The position numbers were made by a program, and so were the translations under genes. From contig JAVSML010000047.1 in the NCBI GenBank assembly GCA_038503035.1, forward strand, positions 262,972 through 326,971: DNA of 64,000 nt, given 5' to 3'. The stretch comes from Crocodylus rhombifer (Eukaryota; Chordata; Crocodylia; Crocodylidae). Shown one piece after another: positions 12,285 through 24,249 of the stretch (position 1 is its first letter; every line of letters starts with the position of its first letter). The notes beneath the pieces were generated by a model. That model saw only the letters and a list, made by a program, of their open reading frames with translations. It was not told where the DNA came from and did no database searches.

Positions 12285-12490
12285 GTTCTACCTATTATAA
12301 TAATTCCAATTGTTCTATAGTGCTTTTTATCTGCTGATCTTAAGATGCTTTGAAAACAGCATCAGCATTGTTATCCTAATTTTACAGATGGGGGAACTGA
12401 GGCACAAAGAGGGAAGCTATTCTTCAAAGCCACATACCAAATCAGTGACAGAGCAAGAAAGTTAACCCAGAGTTCCTGTGCTCCAGTACA
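12285..12490 (-). mobile_element. MIR SINE, antisense
   Basis: The string attttacagatgggggaact followed by gaggcacaaagaggg is the reverse complement of the MIR core (the cctcagtt...atctgtaaaat box). It is followed, still antisense, by the degenerate tRNA-related part near 12430-12480 (agtgacagagcaagaaagttaa). This is an ancient amniote SINE. Confidence 0.85.
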
Positions 12491-13977
12491 AAGGTCTACC
12501 CCTGGGCGGTGGGTGCATGTTGCTTACAAATATCTTACAAGACCTATAAAACTTAATGATGTCCATGTCAGGAAATTCTGTCCCTGGAAAATAAAGCTGG
12601 CAACTGACTTCTGGACTCATGTTCCAGATGAAAGGCTCCTTTTTGGAAAATGTTTGATGAGAGCCTTGACTGCAAACAATGAACTGGCATAGCTGGCTTT
12701 ACATCACCCTGTTCAAGAGACAGATCAGGAATGTAGATGGAAAGACTAAAGGAGGAATGAGATTCCCATGCCACAATTTATCAAGTCACCAAGGTGTCTA
12801 AGGCTGCATGTGACTTGCCAAGTGGCAAAAATGAGAGCAACCCAAGAAGAGGACGAAGGCTTATTTTCTTTCTTTTCAGTACTCGTGTAGGACTTGGAAT
12901 CAACTGAGGGTAGAATGGGGCCTAGAGGGATGAAGTAAAGTTAGCTGTATTGTACGGAGAGCAGCTTGGTGTTCTGTGATAGTAATGCAAAGAATATTCT
13001 GTAAAGTACACACTTTTTCTAGTGCTATTTTCTCTGCACTTGAGTCAGTACAATTGTAGCATGTATCCATCTTTGTGGATACCTTTGTGGACTGGGACTA
13101 TAAGGGGTAAAAGACCTCAGAGCAACACACATACAACAAAACAAAAATAGCTGCATTTTAAAAAATATATGAATATATCAGAGCGTAGCAGAAGCCCAAC
13201 TGAGTAGCTCATTTCATTTTATGGTTACTCAGTCTAAGGACTTTAAATTTAACAATTAAAAAGACACCAGGGAAGAAGGTAATGTTCCACTTTGGTACAT
13301 TAAACCTCTTGTTTATGTTTCACGTACTGGGTTCTTAATGTTTGCAGTGGCAGCATGTGGAAATTGAGGATTTCTTGCTTTTCAGTGGGCAGTAAACAGC
13401 TGAGGACAAAGCCCTTTGATTGAGGAGTAGGCTGAAATATTTGGAAGAAGTTAATTACAACTTCTATTATATTGAGTGCAATGTAATGATGTGGGCTGTC
13501 ATAGCGTAGATAGTAAATTAACTATACTGTGCTCTCCAGTACCGGAAAAATTCTGCAGTACCAGCACCAGCAAAATCCCCTTTTACTTAACTGGGTGTTA
13601 ACTGAGTCAAGTCTGTGGGATATGGCCCTGTTTTATAGCAGATCATAAAATGAAAATGAATGGATATTTCTAAAGACCAAGTATAAATGAAAGCATTCGG
13701 GAATTCATTTTTCTTGCATTGGGCCTGATTCTTAGTAGGGCTGCTCCACTGTAAACAGGAATAATCATATCATATACACTCTGACTTTACTGGATTTCCC
13801 AATGGTATACATGGGCAAGTAAGAAGAGAATAAGTTCTTCATATCTCTCTAGGTATTAGGGAATTTCTTTTGATGTATTACTTTCATCATGCCTCCAGAT
13901 TCCTTTGCTTTTATGAGGGAAATTGTATTTCACCTAATTAATATCTCCCACAGTTACATTGCAAATATGTTGTTGTT
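12491..13977. other. Unassigned DNA
   Basis: No gene, inverted-repeat element or recognised LINE fragment was found. AT-rich, with short low-complexity runs only. Confidence 0.5.
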
Positions 13978-14002
13978 TTAATAATAATAATAATAATAAT
14001 AA
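13978..14002. repeat. (AAT)n microsatellite
   Basis: About eight uninterrupted TAA/AAT units in AT-rich sequence. Confidence 0.95.
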
Positions 14003-14666
14003 TTTATTCATTTACATTATGATGATGCTACAGGGAACCAACTAAGATTTAATGTTCCATTGTAGATCGCATAGATTAAGACAGTCCGTGTCATGAAGTA
14101 ACTAGATTTTTAAAAGACAAGACTGACAAAAGAAGGAAGATCAATGAATAAAGTAATGTGCTGGAGGTCAAAAAGTGTTGGAATAGAGTGAGAATTGCTA
14201 AAAGTTAAACTGACTCTGTCACTAGAGCCTGTGCCCACTGTGTGATGGCTGCTCCACCCCCAGGCTCCAGCCTGAGCAAGCACCTCAGGCAGCACACATC
14301 CAGGGCATTGCACCTGGGGTCCTCTAGTGCAGAAAAGGGGCGGCACCAGGGACAAAATTATGGTGCTCTGCAAGCTGTATGTTTTACACTGGTGTTCTAG
14401 GCGAAAGTGTGGGATGTGGAATATACAATTAGAGTGAATAATGTGATAGTTTTCAAACTCATGTTGATGCCACGTTAGGGGGTTTGGGATTTTTAAAAAT
14501 TAATATGAGTTTGTATTAATTAGTTTCCTGTGGTCTAATTGAGCCACATGTGTAGATGCTGAGACTTTACTGTGGATCTTATTAGTCAGCACTGCAGTAA
14601 ACGTCTTGTGTAGATGTGCCCCCACTGAGGTATGGGGTGGGGGGGAAGAAGGACAGGTATACACTA

Positions 14667-16099
14667 GGCCTATGAGAAGCATCAAGTATTCACTTTGGAT
14701 TTGGATTTGGCCAATTTGGAGGTACAGTGATTCGATCTGGTGATTCAAATCACTATCCCAATTTGATCTGACCAAATCAGATTTGAAGATTTGGCCATAG
14801 ACTAAACAGGCAGCAGTCCTCAAGGATGCTGGACATAGCTGCCTCCAGCTGGTAAGTCTGTTGTGGTGGACGGTGGGGGGAGGGAAGGGTTGTGGGTGGG
14901 GGGCAGATGAATGTCCCTATAGTGAGGGAGGGATTGGGGCAGGGAGGCACAGGCACAGTCATCCCTAGGAGTGCACAGGTCCCAGGGCATATCAGCCTGT
15001 GGGAAGCCTGGAGGAGGGGGTGGCAAGTGGCCGGAGCCAGCATAGCAGGGGGTTGGGGGGTGATGAGTAGATGGAGCAGTGGCCAGAGCCAGCAGAGCTC
15101 AGGGGTGGGTGTGATGAGTGGCTGGAGGAGTGGACAGAACCAGCAAAGTGGCGGGGGTGGGAGCAGCAGGACCCGGCAATATGTGACAGGGGCAGTGGTG
15201 GCGCATAGCGCCCACAGTGGGGTCTGTACAGGACTGTCTGTGGGGGCCCCCCAAAATGCGGGGCCTGGCTCCTGCCACTGTGCGCTGCTGCACACTGCAT
15301 GGGAGTGAGGATGTGCACCTGGATTTGCACAGGGTGGGCTGGGCCAGGCTGTGCTCTGGATAGGTGATGGAAGGCTCTGGGAGTGGGGGCTTTGCCCTCC
15401 CACTGACTGCCCAGCCTCCCCTGGACAAGCCATGGGTTTGTCCCAGCTGGGCAAGCAGCAGCAAGGCATGGGGCAGGCGTATGCACCCAGATGAGGCCTG
15501 GCCTGGTGGCAGGGGTGATGGGGAGTTTTATGGTGGCTGCAGTCCCCCTGGGTGGAGCTAGGGCTGCGCTCCAGGCAGCCCTGGCTCCACCCACCCCATG
15601 GAGTGTACCCTGGTGGCAGGCAACTGGAGCTATCCTCCTGGAATGTAGCATGGCCTAGCCTGCCCCGTGCAGATCTAGGGGCACATGCTTGCTCCCATGC
15701 CCTCCTGGACCAGCGGTGCATGGCAGTGGGCAGTGGCAGGAGTCCTCCTCCCTGAGTCCCTTGTCCTATGCCTCAGCTGGGCAATTTGTCCCAGCCCCAA
15801 TCCCTCCCTCGCTGTGGGGGCATTGATCTGCGCCCCCCATGCCCTTTCCCTACCCTGTCTGCCCACCACAAAGACTGAGCAGCTGGAAGCAGCTGTGTCC
15901 AGCATCCTCAAGGACAGCTGCCTGTTTAGTCTATGGTTGAATCTCCAAATCAGGCCAAATCTTTTCTGAATTCAGAGGCTTCCAATTCAATTTGGAGCTT
16001 TTAATTGGTCTCCCAATTCGATTTGGATTCAAAGATTTGTCTGTCGAATCAGGCCGAATCTCCTCCAAATTGAATCAGCTATCAAAGCTTTGCACAGCC
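14667..16099. mobile_element. Foldback DNA transposon, about 1.43 kb, 3-bp target duplication
   Basis: Arms of roughly 290-310 bp at each end are inverted copies of each other. The left arm runs from GGCCTATGAGAAGC to about 14950, the right arm from about 15790 to GCACAGCC at 16099. Shared arm blocks include ccatagactaaacaggcag and gaggatgctggacatagctg. A CTA triplet flanks both ends (14664-14666 and 16100-16102). A 3-bp duplication plus long inverted arms suggests a PIF/Harbinger-type non-autonomous element, possibly related to the crocodilian MITE-like family Chompy. That link is only a suggestion. The GC-rich centre produces a long Pro/Ser-rich antisense frame that I do not treat as a gene. 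Confidence 0.7.
15027..15170. repeat. Minisatellite, about 52-bp unit, 2.8 copies
   Basis: Units begin gtggccggagccagc (15027), gtggccagagccagc (15079) and gtggacagaaccagc (15130), giving periods of 52 and 51 bp. The third copy is partial. The array sits inside the unique centre of the foldback element, not in its arms. Confidence 0.75.
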
Positions 16100-16102
16100 C
16101 TA

Positions 16103-17738
16103 GTACACACAGTCCTTCTTCCGTTTCTGAGTCCTGTAGTAATGGGTTTTGACTGACTCCATTTTTAGGTGTCTAAGGCTGCATGTGTGTCTCATGGCTG
16201 CTACGGCTCATGCTCTTGCTCAGAAAACTGAATAGTCATGTATAGTTGCCCAACTGTGCAGGGCTACATATCCAGGAATAGAATTCCCTGTAGATGGCCA
16301 AAAAATGTCCACTTATATGACTAGCAAAGAATACAATGTTGCCTTTGGCATCTAGCTTGTTCATAAATCCAATCAAGATCCAGAAACTAAGTGTTTCTCT
16401 GTCTAAACCCTTTAAAAGACTTAAATCTCATACTCCTCCTCAGAACATGCATTGAACATTAGGGCAGGATTGGGCTCTATATGCCATGTGGTCATCGAGA
16501 ACCCTAGTAAATTCTGGGGGTTTGTGGGATGTCATGAATATCTCCTTGTTTTTATTTCAGTGATATGGCATGTGTTGGTCTTGTTGGAATGTGTACGTTA
16601 TGCTGTATCCATTTATGTCACTTTTACTATTTTATAGATTGTTATGTTGTGTGTATATATATTTATGATTTTGTACATGGCTTATTTAAAGGAACTGTGG
16701 GATGCATAATTAAGGAAAAGATTGTGGACATGACTGCTAATATCTCTGGCCATTGTGTTACTAGGGCAGGGATAATTGCCACTCCCAATACAGGCAGAAG
16801 GGGCTATTGTTGAGATGGGCACCCAAAGTATTATCTGTGTGTAATGGGAAAACACAACCCCACAATAGCTAAGGCATCTCAAAGTAATGGACCATTAAGT
16901 AGAAGAATCCAGCTGGCTCTGGCAGGAAAGATATTTCTAGAGGATTCTGACTCATGAGATTGTGATGGGGGCAAGAAGGGTTGGCTTTTGAGGTATTTAA
17001 GGACCTGTCTTGGAATTAGAGAGAGTCTTTGGATGATCCCAGATTTAGGGTGAGTCCAGGTCCCCAGTGGTCAGGGCTGGTAGTATCATCAGGAGGGCTG
17101 ATTTCTGAAAGTCTCAGAAAGGCAAGGTTGTAACAAGATGAGAAGGTTAGAAACTTAGCTTAATTCTGTCTTCAAATTTATAGTAATTTTTGCTTTTATT
17201 ATTCTATTCCCCTATATAAATTATTTTGTTGTTTTGTTTCCTTATTGGGTGCCTGTGGTAATGTATGATCTCTGGGCAAGTGATATTTCAGGTTAACTCA
17301 TTGTACAGAAAAAGGGGATCTTATGCTAGTACTATACTATTTGTAGACTTTTATTTTCTAATAATAAAGCTGGCTTCATGGGTGTCATATGCAATGAGGT
17401 TTACTTGACTAAAACCATTACACATAGTAGCCCAGTTAAAGCACTTACATTTTTAAAGGCATTTAATTTGTTTAAAATAAAGGAGCACAACTTCTAAATA
17501 TTTTTTTAAAGAGGCACTTCTTACTAACAGCTTTCAGTCTAAAATTTTATGACCAATTAGATGGTTAAGTAAGCAACGTGACAGGAGCATTTTTCTACTC
17601 TGGTAGTCCTACTGAATATAATATAGTAATTCTTATTCCCAATTTAAGTATACTTCATTAGAATATGTCTGCATTGCAATCTGTGCACTGCAGAGATACC
17701 CAAGATAACTAGATTAAGTAAGCAAGCTTAGCTATCAT
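16103..17738. other. Unassigned DNA, possible LTR 3' end near 17.4 kb
   Basis: No gene recognised. At 17360-17424 an AATAAA-containing stretch is followed about 60 bases later by ccattacaca, which looks like the R-U5 end of an LTR. A TG...CA pair at 16523 and 17424 is possible, but the flanks do not match, so no LTR is called. A short frame at 16452-16813 is hydrophobic and lacks motifs. Confidence 0.35.
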
Positions 17739-19015
17739 TGTAGCAAAATCCCCAGGTTCTTTTTTTTTTTAGCAAAACCACACGTTTTTCTTTTTTCCTT
17801 TAAAATGCATTCCCTCCCCTTCCCCAACCATTTCTGACTTTTTCTCTCCCTCGCTATTCCCTATAGATAAGTATAAGTGAGCTAAGGCATAGGATAAGCT
17901 TCAGCATTTTATTGTGGTAGCAAGTTGTATTTGTTTTGTTTTTTCTCCTTTATATTGTATAATTATTATGTTTATATTTATTTTTACTGTTCTATATTAC
18001 TGTTTTACTGATACTATATTATATAGGCATACATATGTAAGTTAGCATAAGTCGTGTCAAGTTTCCATTTTGTTTGTCAAATCTCTATCCTGTCCCCAGG
18101 CCCAGGTGTGTAACCCATGACTCATGCTTACCCCTCCTATGTAACTTGGTTCTGGGATAAATGGTGCTGAATGAGGGTGCAGTAGGTCTAAAAATAGCTC
18201 CCTCTGAATGACCGAACCATCAACACCGATACCTGGACCAATGACCCAGTCATTGGAACCACCCTCAGCATTCAAGAAACAAAAGATGAGGCAACCCATC
18301 ATTTTGCCAGGCTGCACATGCTCAGTAAGAACACCTGGAGCCCTCTGGGATAGGACTGACATTGCCTGGACAGGCCCTCCCATAAGAGATCATAGGTAGT
18401 CTACCCCACAAAAAGGGGTAATAAAGACTGACTTCTTGGGAACGCCATTTCCATCTGGACCAGACCAGCTCCATGTCACACCATCTATCCACCCCAGAGG
18501 CCCCGTTGGTGACCCCCTCTGGACAACACTGAGCTGAAGGAGACCCCAACTGGCCATCAAGGACCCACTTTCAGCCTGGGATAGGTAGATATCATCTGCA
18601 CATTTCCTCCTCCAATTTGGACTCTCCCTCTCTTTCCTCCTAGACTTCAGTCCCTGCACCAAGCCTCTTTAACCCCTGCTGCCATTGCCTCTGTGTGTGT
18701 GTGTTTGTGCACAAAGGAACCAATAAAATATCATGTCACCATCTCCCCTGTTCAGTAAAACCACTATGATTTGTAACCCTGAGTTGGGCTGTGTTTTACT
18801 GAGTCCCAGTCCCTTCCCTATCTTAAAGTTCAGTCTCTGTCTCTCTCTTGGCTCCTGTTCCCCCCTGCCCTTTTTCCTGGTTTCTCAATTCTGTCTCCCC
18901 TTTTCTGCTACCTCTCATCTCCTCTTTGTTCATTTTCTGCAAGCTCTTAGCCCTGTTGCCTTCTGCAAGCTGTTAGCCCTGCTTCCGCCACTTTCTGCAA
19001 TCTCTCAGCCCTGCA
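17739..19015 (+). mobile_element. LTR-A family, copy 1, 3'-truncated
   Basis: It begins TGTAGCAAAATCCCC and follows LTR-A copies at 31.4-33.4 kb (antisense) and 36.2-38.0 kb for about 1.27 kb. Shared blocks include gtaagttagcataagtc, the TATA-region block around 18405-18430, ggccatcaaggacccactt-type sequence at about 18555, a TG run near 18692-18705, and AATAAA at about 18723. Homology stops near 19015, after repeats of ctgcaagctnttagccctg, so the 3' third is missing. The element is an endogenous retrovirus-like LTR. No gag, pol or env sequence accompanies it. Confidence 0.8.
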
Positions 19016-20600
19016 GTCTGGATTAGGCCCTGAGCTGCTTCCATTCCCCAGAATCCTTCCCCATGGTCCTGTAATACATCTGCCTGGCCAGAGCCTGATC
19101 CTGGCGCAAGGCAGCTGGGTGGCGGCAGTGTAGGGTCCTGGGGCTGACCTGGGACATGCAAAGGCCATGCAGGGCTCTGTACTACTTCCACTCCATGTGA
19201 ATTGGTTTTTTTTTCCCTGCCTCCCCCACACTGGCTGGGACTGGGCTCTGGGGGCCCTGTGCTACCCCTGTCTAGCTTGATTTAATGTGCAGGGCCATAA
19301 ACTGCAGGGCTTCCCACAGTAAACATGAGGAGCTCCGTGGAACAGAAACATAGCACTGTGGGTTGGATTTGACCCACAGCCCAGTGATTGAGCATCCTTG
19401 ATCTAGTCTGTTTTTCCTTAACTTATTAATGAGAGTATTAATGAGAGTGCCAGACAGGGTGAACCAGAAACCTCTTGGAATATCTTTCAGTCTTTCAATA
19501 TACTTTAAATGTTACAATTCCAATCCAAGCTGCAGTAACCTTGTTGCCAACTATTTCGTCTTTGTATATCATGAGTCACAGAAGATATAATCTTTTTTTC
19601 AGAATTTTTAATGTGCGATCCTTATCACTATGAAAGAGTTTTTAATTCAAGAGACATTTTTTTCACTTGCGACTCTTCTGCAGATAACCTGTGGTTTGAC
19701 TTCTGGTAGGCTAAGGAGCAGAAAGAAACTTGCTGCCTCTAGCAAAGGAAAATACCGTGTGTGGTTTTCTTGTGCCTTGTATGACATTAACAACTGAAAC
19801 TTTATAGAAGATGTTCCTCTGATTTTACATATGACGATCCTAGGGTATAACAGATCCTGCAACATGGTTGCCTCTTATTTATCTTCTCTCTGGAGGTAAA
19901 GAAATGTTTTGGAGAATCCCAACTAGCAAGGAACAGTAATTTCCAATATGCCTATGCCAAATCAAAGAGAGCGGGTCTACCCTTTTAAAATGTTGGCAAT
20001 GGTGAAGTCAGAAAATGTAGTTTGGGCAAGAGTTGAGATTGTCAGGACCAGAGGATGTGTATTGAATGAAGGGAGGAAACAGAAAGGAGGAGGGGAGACA
20101 AAGAGTAGATGGGGAAAGAGGTGGGAAGAAAAACAAAAGGAAGTCTAAGGAGGAAGGAAAGTAGAAGTGAATGAGAGAGTTTAAAATGGGGAAGATAAGA
20201 GAGGAAATCAGAGACAGGATAAAAGAAGTTGGGGATTAGAGTTAAGAAACAGTAGAGAAGTGGGATTTTCTGGAGAAAGGAGTCAGTAGAATAGGGGCTA
20301 AATATTTCTACTCTGACAGTTGAGATGGCTAAGAATGTAATAATTAAATGCCAGTGCAAGTTTCCTAATCACTGCAGTTGTCAATAACAGTAAGGAAAAT
20401 GGCAATCTGCTTGGCTCTCAGACCATGTAATTATACCATTACCACCACACTGGTTGCACAGCATTAATTTACTTTCATAGAGATGATTAATTCCTTTTTG
20501 ATTCAGTGAGATGGCAGCAAATGGCGCTGCTTTATTTTGTCTCTTAAAATCAGTTGAAATTTTCTCCTTTGACTCTTCAACTTGAATTAGGTTTGAATTG
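19016..20600. other. Unassigned DNA, possible hAT-type fragment at its start
   Basis: A GC-rich block at about 19020-19400 ends in ttgacccacagcccagtgattgagc-type sequence, which resembles the end of non-autonomous hAT elements. The opposite end was not found. The remainder is AT-rich or purine-rich (20.04-20.30 kb) with no recognised gene. Confidence 0.35.
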
Positions 20601-20602
20601 CT

Positions 20603-20604
<2 letters not shown>

Positions 20605-20627
<23 letters not shown>
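20605..20627. repeat. (CT)n microsatellite
   Basis: About eleven CT units, interrupted once near the 3' end. Confidence 0.95.
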
Positions 20628-20633
<6 letters not shown>

Positions 20634-20765
20634 GAGAAGACATATTTCCTTTTTCTTTTTTCAAGTGCTTGTTGAAAACTATTTTCTCAATTTTTCTATT
20701 AACACTCTGTCTGTGGAATGTTTTAGTTACTTTTCTCTTTTCTTTTGCTTCCCTTCTCTTTACAG

Positions 20766-20915
20766 ACTTCTGTTTCAGCTGATGAAGATAAAGGAAGCAG
20801 CAGAAAGATGAAAATAATAGAAAAAAGAGTTCCAAATATTGAATGGCAATTTGTTGTCTAAGACAAAATGATTCTCATAGCACTTGTGTGACAACTTGAA
20901 AGAATAATAAATACC
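20766..20915 (+). other. Speculative terminal exon with poly(A) signal
   Basis: A long pyrimidine tract (about 20730-20764) ends in tttacag, a good 3' splice acceptor. The following frame (TSVSADEDKGSSRKMKIIEK, then 11 more residues) stays open to a TAA at about 20862. An AATAAA occurs at about 20907. No donor follows, so this would be a last exon. The peptide matches no family I know. Chance occurrence is quite possible. Confidence 0.2.
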
Positions 20916-21568
20916 CATTCTGTGCCTAGCTTGGCCTACCATATTCTTTCAGCAGTTAATCTGATGCTGCAGTATTTTTCTATTTGCCCTCAGTGATAAA
21001 CTGAAGTGGCACATGGAAAGTGGCAAATTCACAGTGTTTGTAGAAATTCATACAGTGTTGGGAAAATGCTATAAAACATTGATTTTCTTCTGTCTTTTCT
21101 TTTGGTATGCAAATGCAGGAAAGGTGCATTATGGATAAATTTGACATTCTAGGGTCTTTGAACCAGTGAAACATTTTTACTAGTCATTTGGGCTGATTTC
21201 TATTCTGTTATTAATATTAATATTAAGGTCTTACTGCCTTCTAAATTAATGTCATACTTCCTATAAACTTCAAGTTGTCTGGGATCACACAGACAAAGTT
21301 CTTTGGGAGAATCTGATATCTTTTATTAGGACAACTTAAAGAGTTGGAAAAAAAAATTTTAAGCAAGCTTTTCGGTTTAAAAACCCTTCACCAGGCTGAG
21401 GAAGTTTCTGCAGTTGGTGTGTGCTCTTCTTGGATGGAATGAATAGCAAAGAAGCCAGAGGCTGGGCTGGTATGCATGCAAGACAGGCAGTCAGGGAAGA
21501 TGTAAATTGAGGAGTCAGTGGGTGAGAGAGAGGCTAAGGGGGTGAATAGTGGAGAGGTACCTGGGGAG

Positions 21569-21907
21569 TCAGATGTCAGGCAGGTTATAATGTGTCATAA
21601 ATCCAATGTCTATATTTAGTCCATGATTTTTAGTATCCAGGAGGTTGGTGAAGTGGAGTTCATAGGCTCATCTCTGGGAAGTGTTTTGTAAGTTTCCTTT
21701 GAGGATCAGGACTGAGAGATTGGAGAGAGAGTGGTTTTCTTGTGAGAAATGTGCCCCCAGTGGTAATTGGGTATTTCTGTCTTTGATAGATTTCCGGTGT
21801 GCGTTCATTCTGGTGCGCAGTTGTTGTTTGGTCTCTCCTATGTATTTTCTATCAAGGCATTTGGTGCATTAGATGAGATTTATTACATTTCCGGAGGTGC
21901 AGTTACA
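21569..21907 (-). pseudogene. Penelope-type GIY-YIG endonuclease domain, broken
   Basis: Read on the minus strand from 21907, one frame of 113 codons has no frameshift and only two internal stops (before CTKC and before AYEL). Visible motifs are the CNCTSGNVINLI start, KYIGETKQQLRTRMNAHR (YIG half of GIY-YIG plus the downstream catalytic arginine region), LPLGAHFSQENHSLSNL, and NHGLNIDIGFMTHYNL near the end. In active elements this C-terminal domain nicks target DNA for target-primed reverse transcription. The first stop is where a glutamine codon could have decayed by C to T. The RT domain that should lie N-terminal is absent. Confidence 0.85.
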
Positions 21908-22013
21908 TCTTCACTGACTGCCTGTCTTGCATGCATACCAGCCCAGCCTCTGGCTGCTTTACTTTTCATTCTGTGCAGGAAGAGCACACACCAACTACTG
22001 AAACTTCCTTAGC

Positions 22014-22046
22014 CTGACAAAGGGTTTTTGAACCCGAAAGCTTGCT
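22014..22046 (+). other. Hammerhead-ribozyme-like motif in PLE arm
   Basis: The right arm reads CTGACAA, then a GGGTT/AACCC stem, then GAAA, then AGC-TT-GCT. This order (CUGANGA, stem II, GAAA, short stem III) is the hammerhead layout reported for Penelope-like elements. The core here has A for the second conserved G, as expected if an ancestral CG decayed to CA. One unpaired A lies before stem II and I could not draw a clean stem I. This copy is unlikely to cleave. Confidence 0.4.
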
Positions 22047-22118
22047 TAAAATTTTTTTTTCCAACTATTTAATTTGGTGTAATAAAAGATATCAGATTCA
22101 CCCAAAAAACCTTGTCTG

Positions 22119-24245
22119 CCTATTGAATGTATAGATTTACTGAGCTATAAAATGCCCTCGTTACATTCATGAAAGTTTGTTTTATTTTTGGATTCTGGAA
22201 CCTTTACTTTCTATGTATCTTTTTGAATTATCACCTCATGTACTTGCAAATTGCCAATTTTAGAAAATGTTGCAAATGTGTGATATCGCTAATTTATAAT
22301 ACAAAATCCCCATGAATGAATCATATTCTGATTCACTTAGTGATGAACTGACTTTTAATTACAATTTCACTTTGAAATGCTAATTTTGTTTTTCTCTTCT
22401 ACTGTGATATTGCCAGAAGAATGAATAAGACCTTTAGAGCTGCAACAAGGTTCAAAGTACCCTGCAACTTCATGCTAAAAATGTTTCCCATGGTGTATTT
22501 ATAGTCAAAGAGTGGCCTAACCACTCTTTCTGACTTTAAAGTGGAGTACCAAAACCAAGGCATATAACAGTACAATTGTTTGTTATTTTACAGTGCCATG
22601 TTAAATTGATTTTTATTGACTCTCAGCTTTGTATAAAGACTGCAAATAAAATATGTTTATCTAATTGGAAATAGAATAGGTATGTACTAATCCATGGAAA
22701 ATTAAAGATGGTTAATGAGTTTAGGATTTTGGTGTTTTTGTTTTGCAGATCTAGTAATTACAGATATCAAAGCATGAAAAGGAGTACTTCCCCCCCCCCT
22801 TAATGTGTAAAACTGTGTGTTCTCATCTGTCTATACTCAATTTTAAGATATTTTATAGCTCTTCTTTTTAGTTACTGGAAAGATGAATTAAACAGATACT
22901 ATAAGTCTGTATTTTTATTTTCATGAGCACATACCAGTAATGCCGGAGACTGCAACTAAGGACATCTTTATACATCATTGTGAGGTATGGAGGATATATT
23001 GGATTTCTCACATATTTCACGTATTTTCAATATTCCTTCCATGCAAGATGGACCTGGGGGATACAGGTTTCGAATACTGGGGGATACAGTATTAGATTTT
23101 GCCTTGACAGATGAGGAGTAATTGATCTCAGAAATGAAAACTAGTAGCTGCTTAGGTATGAGTTGATCAGGTTACATTTGCAAATACAATAAAGTCCAGA
23201 TCAGACATACACGTATACTTGCTGTTTTATGAAGGGTAATTTTGCAAAACTGAAAAACAATTTTGGGCCAAAATAGTGAATTTGAACTGAATGATAAGTC
23301 AGAACTGATTAAGTAACTGTTTATAAATGTAAAAAATCTACAATCAAGAGAGAATAGCATACTGGTAGTATGGGGAAAAAGGGTGAGGGGAAGCTTACTT
23401 AGACAAGAAATAAAATAAGATATACAAAACATAAAACACATGGCAGAAAGGGAAAGCTGGTAGATTCTAATTTTGTATGAATTGCTAGGAAATATATAAG
23501 ATTGATGAGAGAAGTGAAAGTTTGGAAGGCGAAATCAAAAGTTTTAAAGCACATTGGAAAAGGAAAGGAATCCTAACAAAGGTATTTGTCTATTACTACA
23601 TGAAAATGGTCAAATTATCCATAATAATATAGGAAAAAATGTTCAATAACGACTTATCTACTGCATAAAGGGAAAAAATTAGGAGGCAGCAGAGTTCAGG
23701 CTGCATACCAGAGCAATCAGATGCAGCAATGTTTGGCAGTGTATGCGTGTGGGATGAGAAACAATGCCATGTGGGATGCCTGGAGGACTGACTAGGCTCA
23801 TGTTACAGACTGCTTGGTGTCCACATGTAACACTGATCTGGTTCACAGTGAAACAATACTTGATTTTTAGGTGCACTTTTGAACCATTTCAGGTGGACTA
23901 AAACTAGTAAGACTTGTCTGTTTGTCCACTTCAGATTTAAACTATTCTAAGTGTTATATGTGCCCATACCCTCTGTGCCTCCATTCCAGGATTGATGCAC
24001 ACAAGGGCTTCCAGCGGCCATAACAGCAGTGGTTGGGGGCAACCCCAGAGCATTGCTTTCTTGTTTCTGGGCTTGTGGAGCAGGGCTTATTTCCTCAGCA
24101 GGGAGCTCAAGTATCCTGCTTTGTTGGAGACATACCCCAAATTTCCAGGCCTGCATTACAGGGATTAAACATGGTGCATTGGTAGGTCTTGAAATGTAAT
24201 TTTACATAAGAAATAATTTTTAAACAGTTTTTTCTAGTTGGGTTT
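22119..24245. other. Unassigned AT-rich DNA
   Basis: No gene or recognised repeat. A run of ten C lies at about 22790-22799. A slightly GC-richer segment at 23.7-24.15 kb has no identifiable ends or coding motif. Confidence 0.5.
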
Positions 24246-24249
24246 TTAT

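Larger units (their letters stand above)
21291..22118 (-). mobile_element. Penelope-like element fragment with inverted termini
   Basis: Two arms of about 213 bp (21291-21502 and 21905-22118) are inverted copies. Both carry gatatcttttatta, the poly-A/T block next to aagcttgc, and the tgcatgcaagacaggcagtc block. Between them the minus strand encodes a PLE-type GIY-YIG endonuclease (listed separately). No reverse transcriptase is present. Related single arms occur at 54.6 kb and a miniature at 57.6 kb. Penelope-like elements are telomerase-related retroelements. Inverted terminal copies with only the endonuclease tail indicate a 5'-truncated insertion with an inverted duplicate of its 3' region. 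Confidence 0.85.

Noticed and set aside
14777..15721. 314-codon antisense frame, rich in Pro, Ser, Ala and Leu
   Set aside because: It lies wholly inside the GC-rich foldback transposon, runs through its minisatellite and shows no domain; low stop frequency is explained by base composition.
16523..17424. LTR bounded by TGTG...CACA
   Set aside because: The poly(A)-like 3' end is suggestive, but flanking bases do not match and no second copy supports the 5' end.
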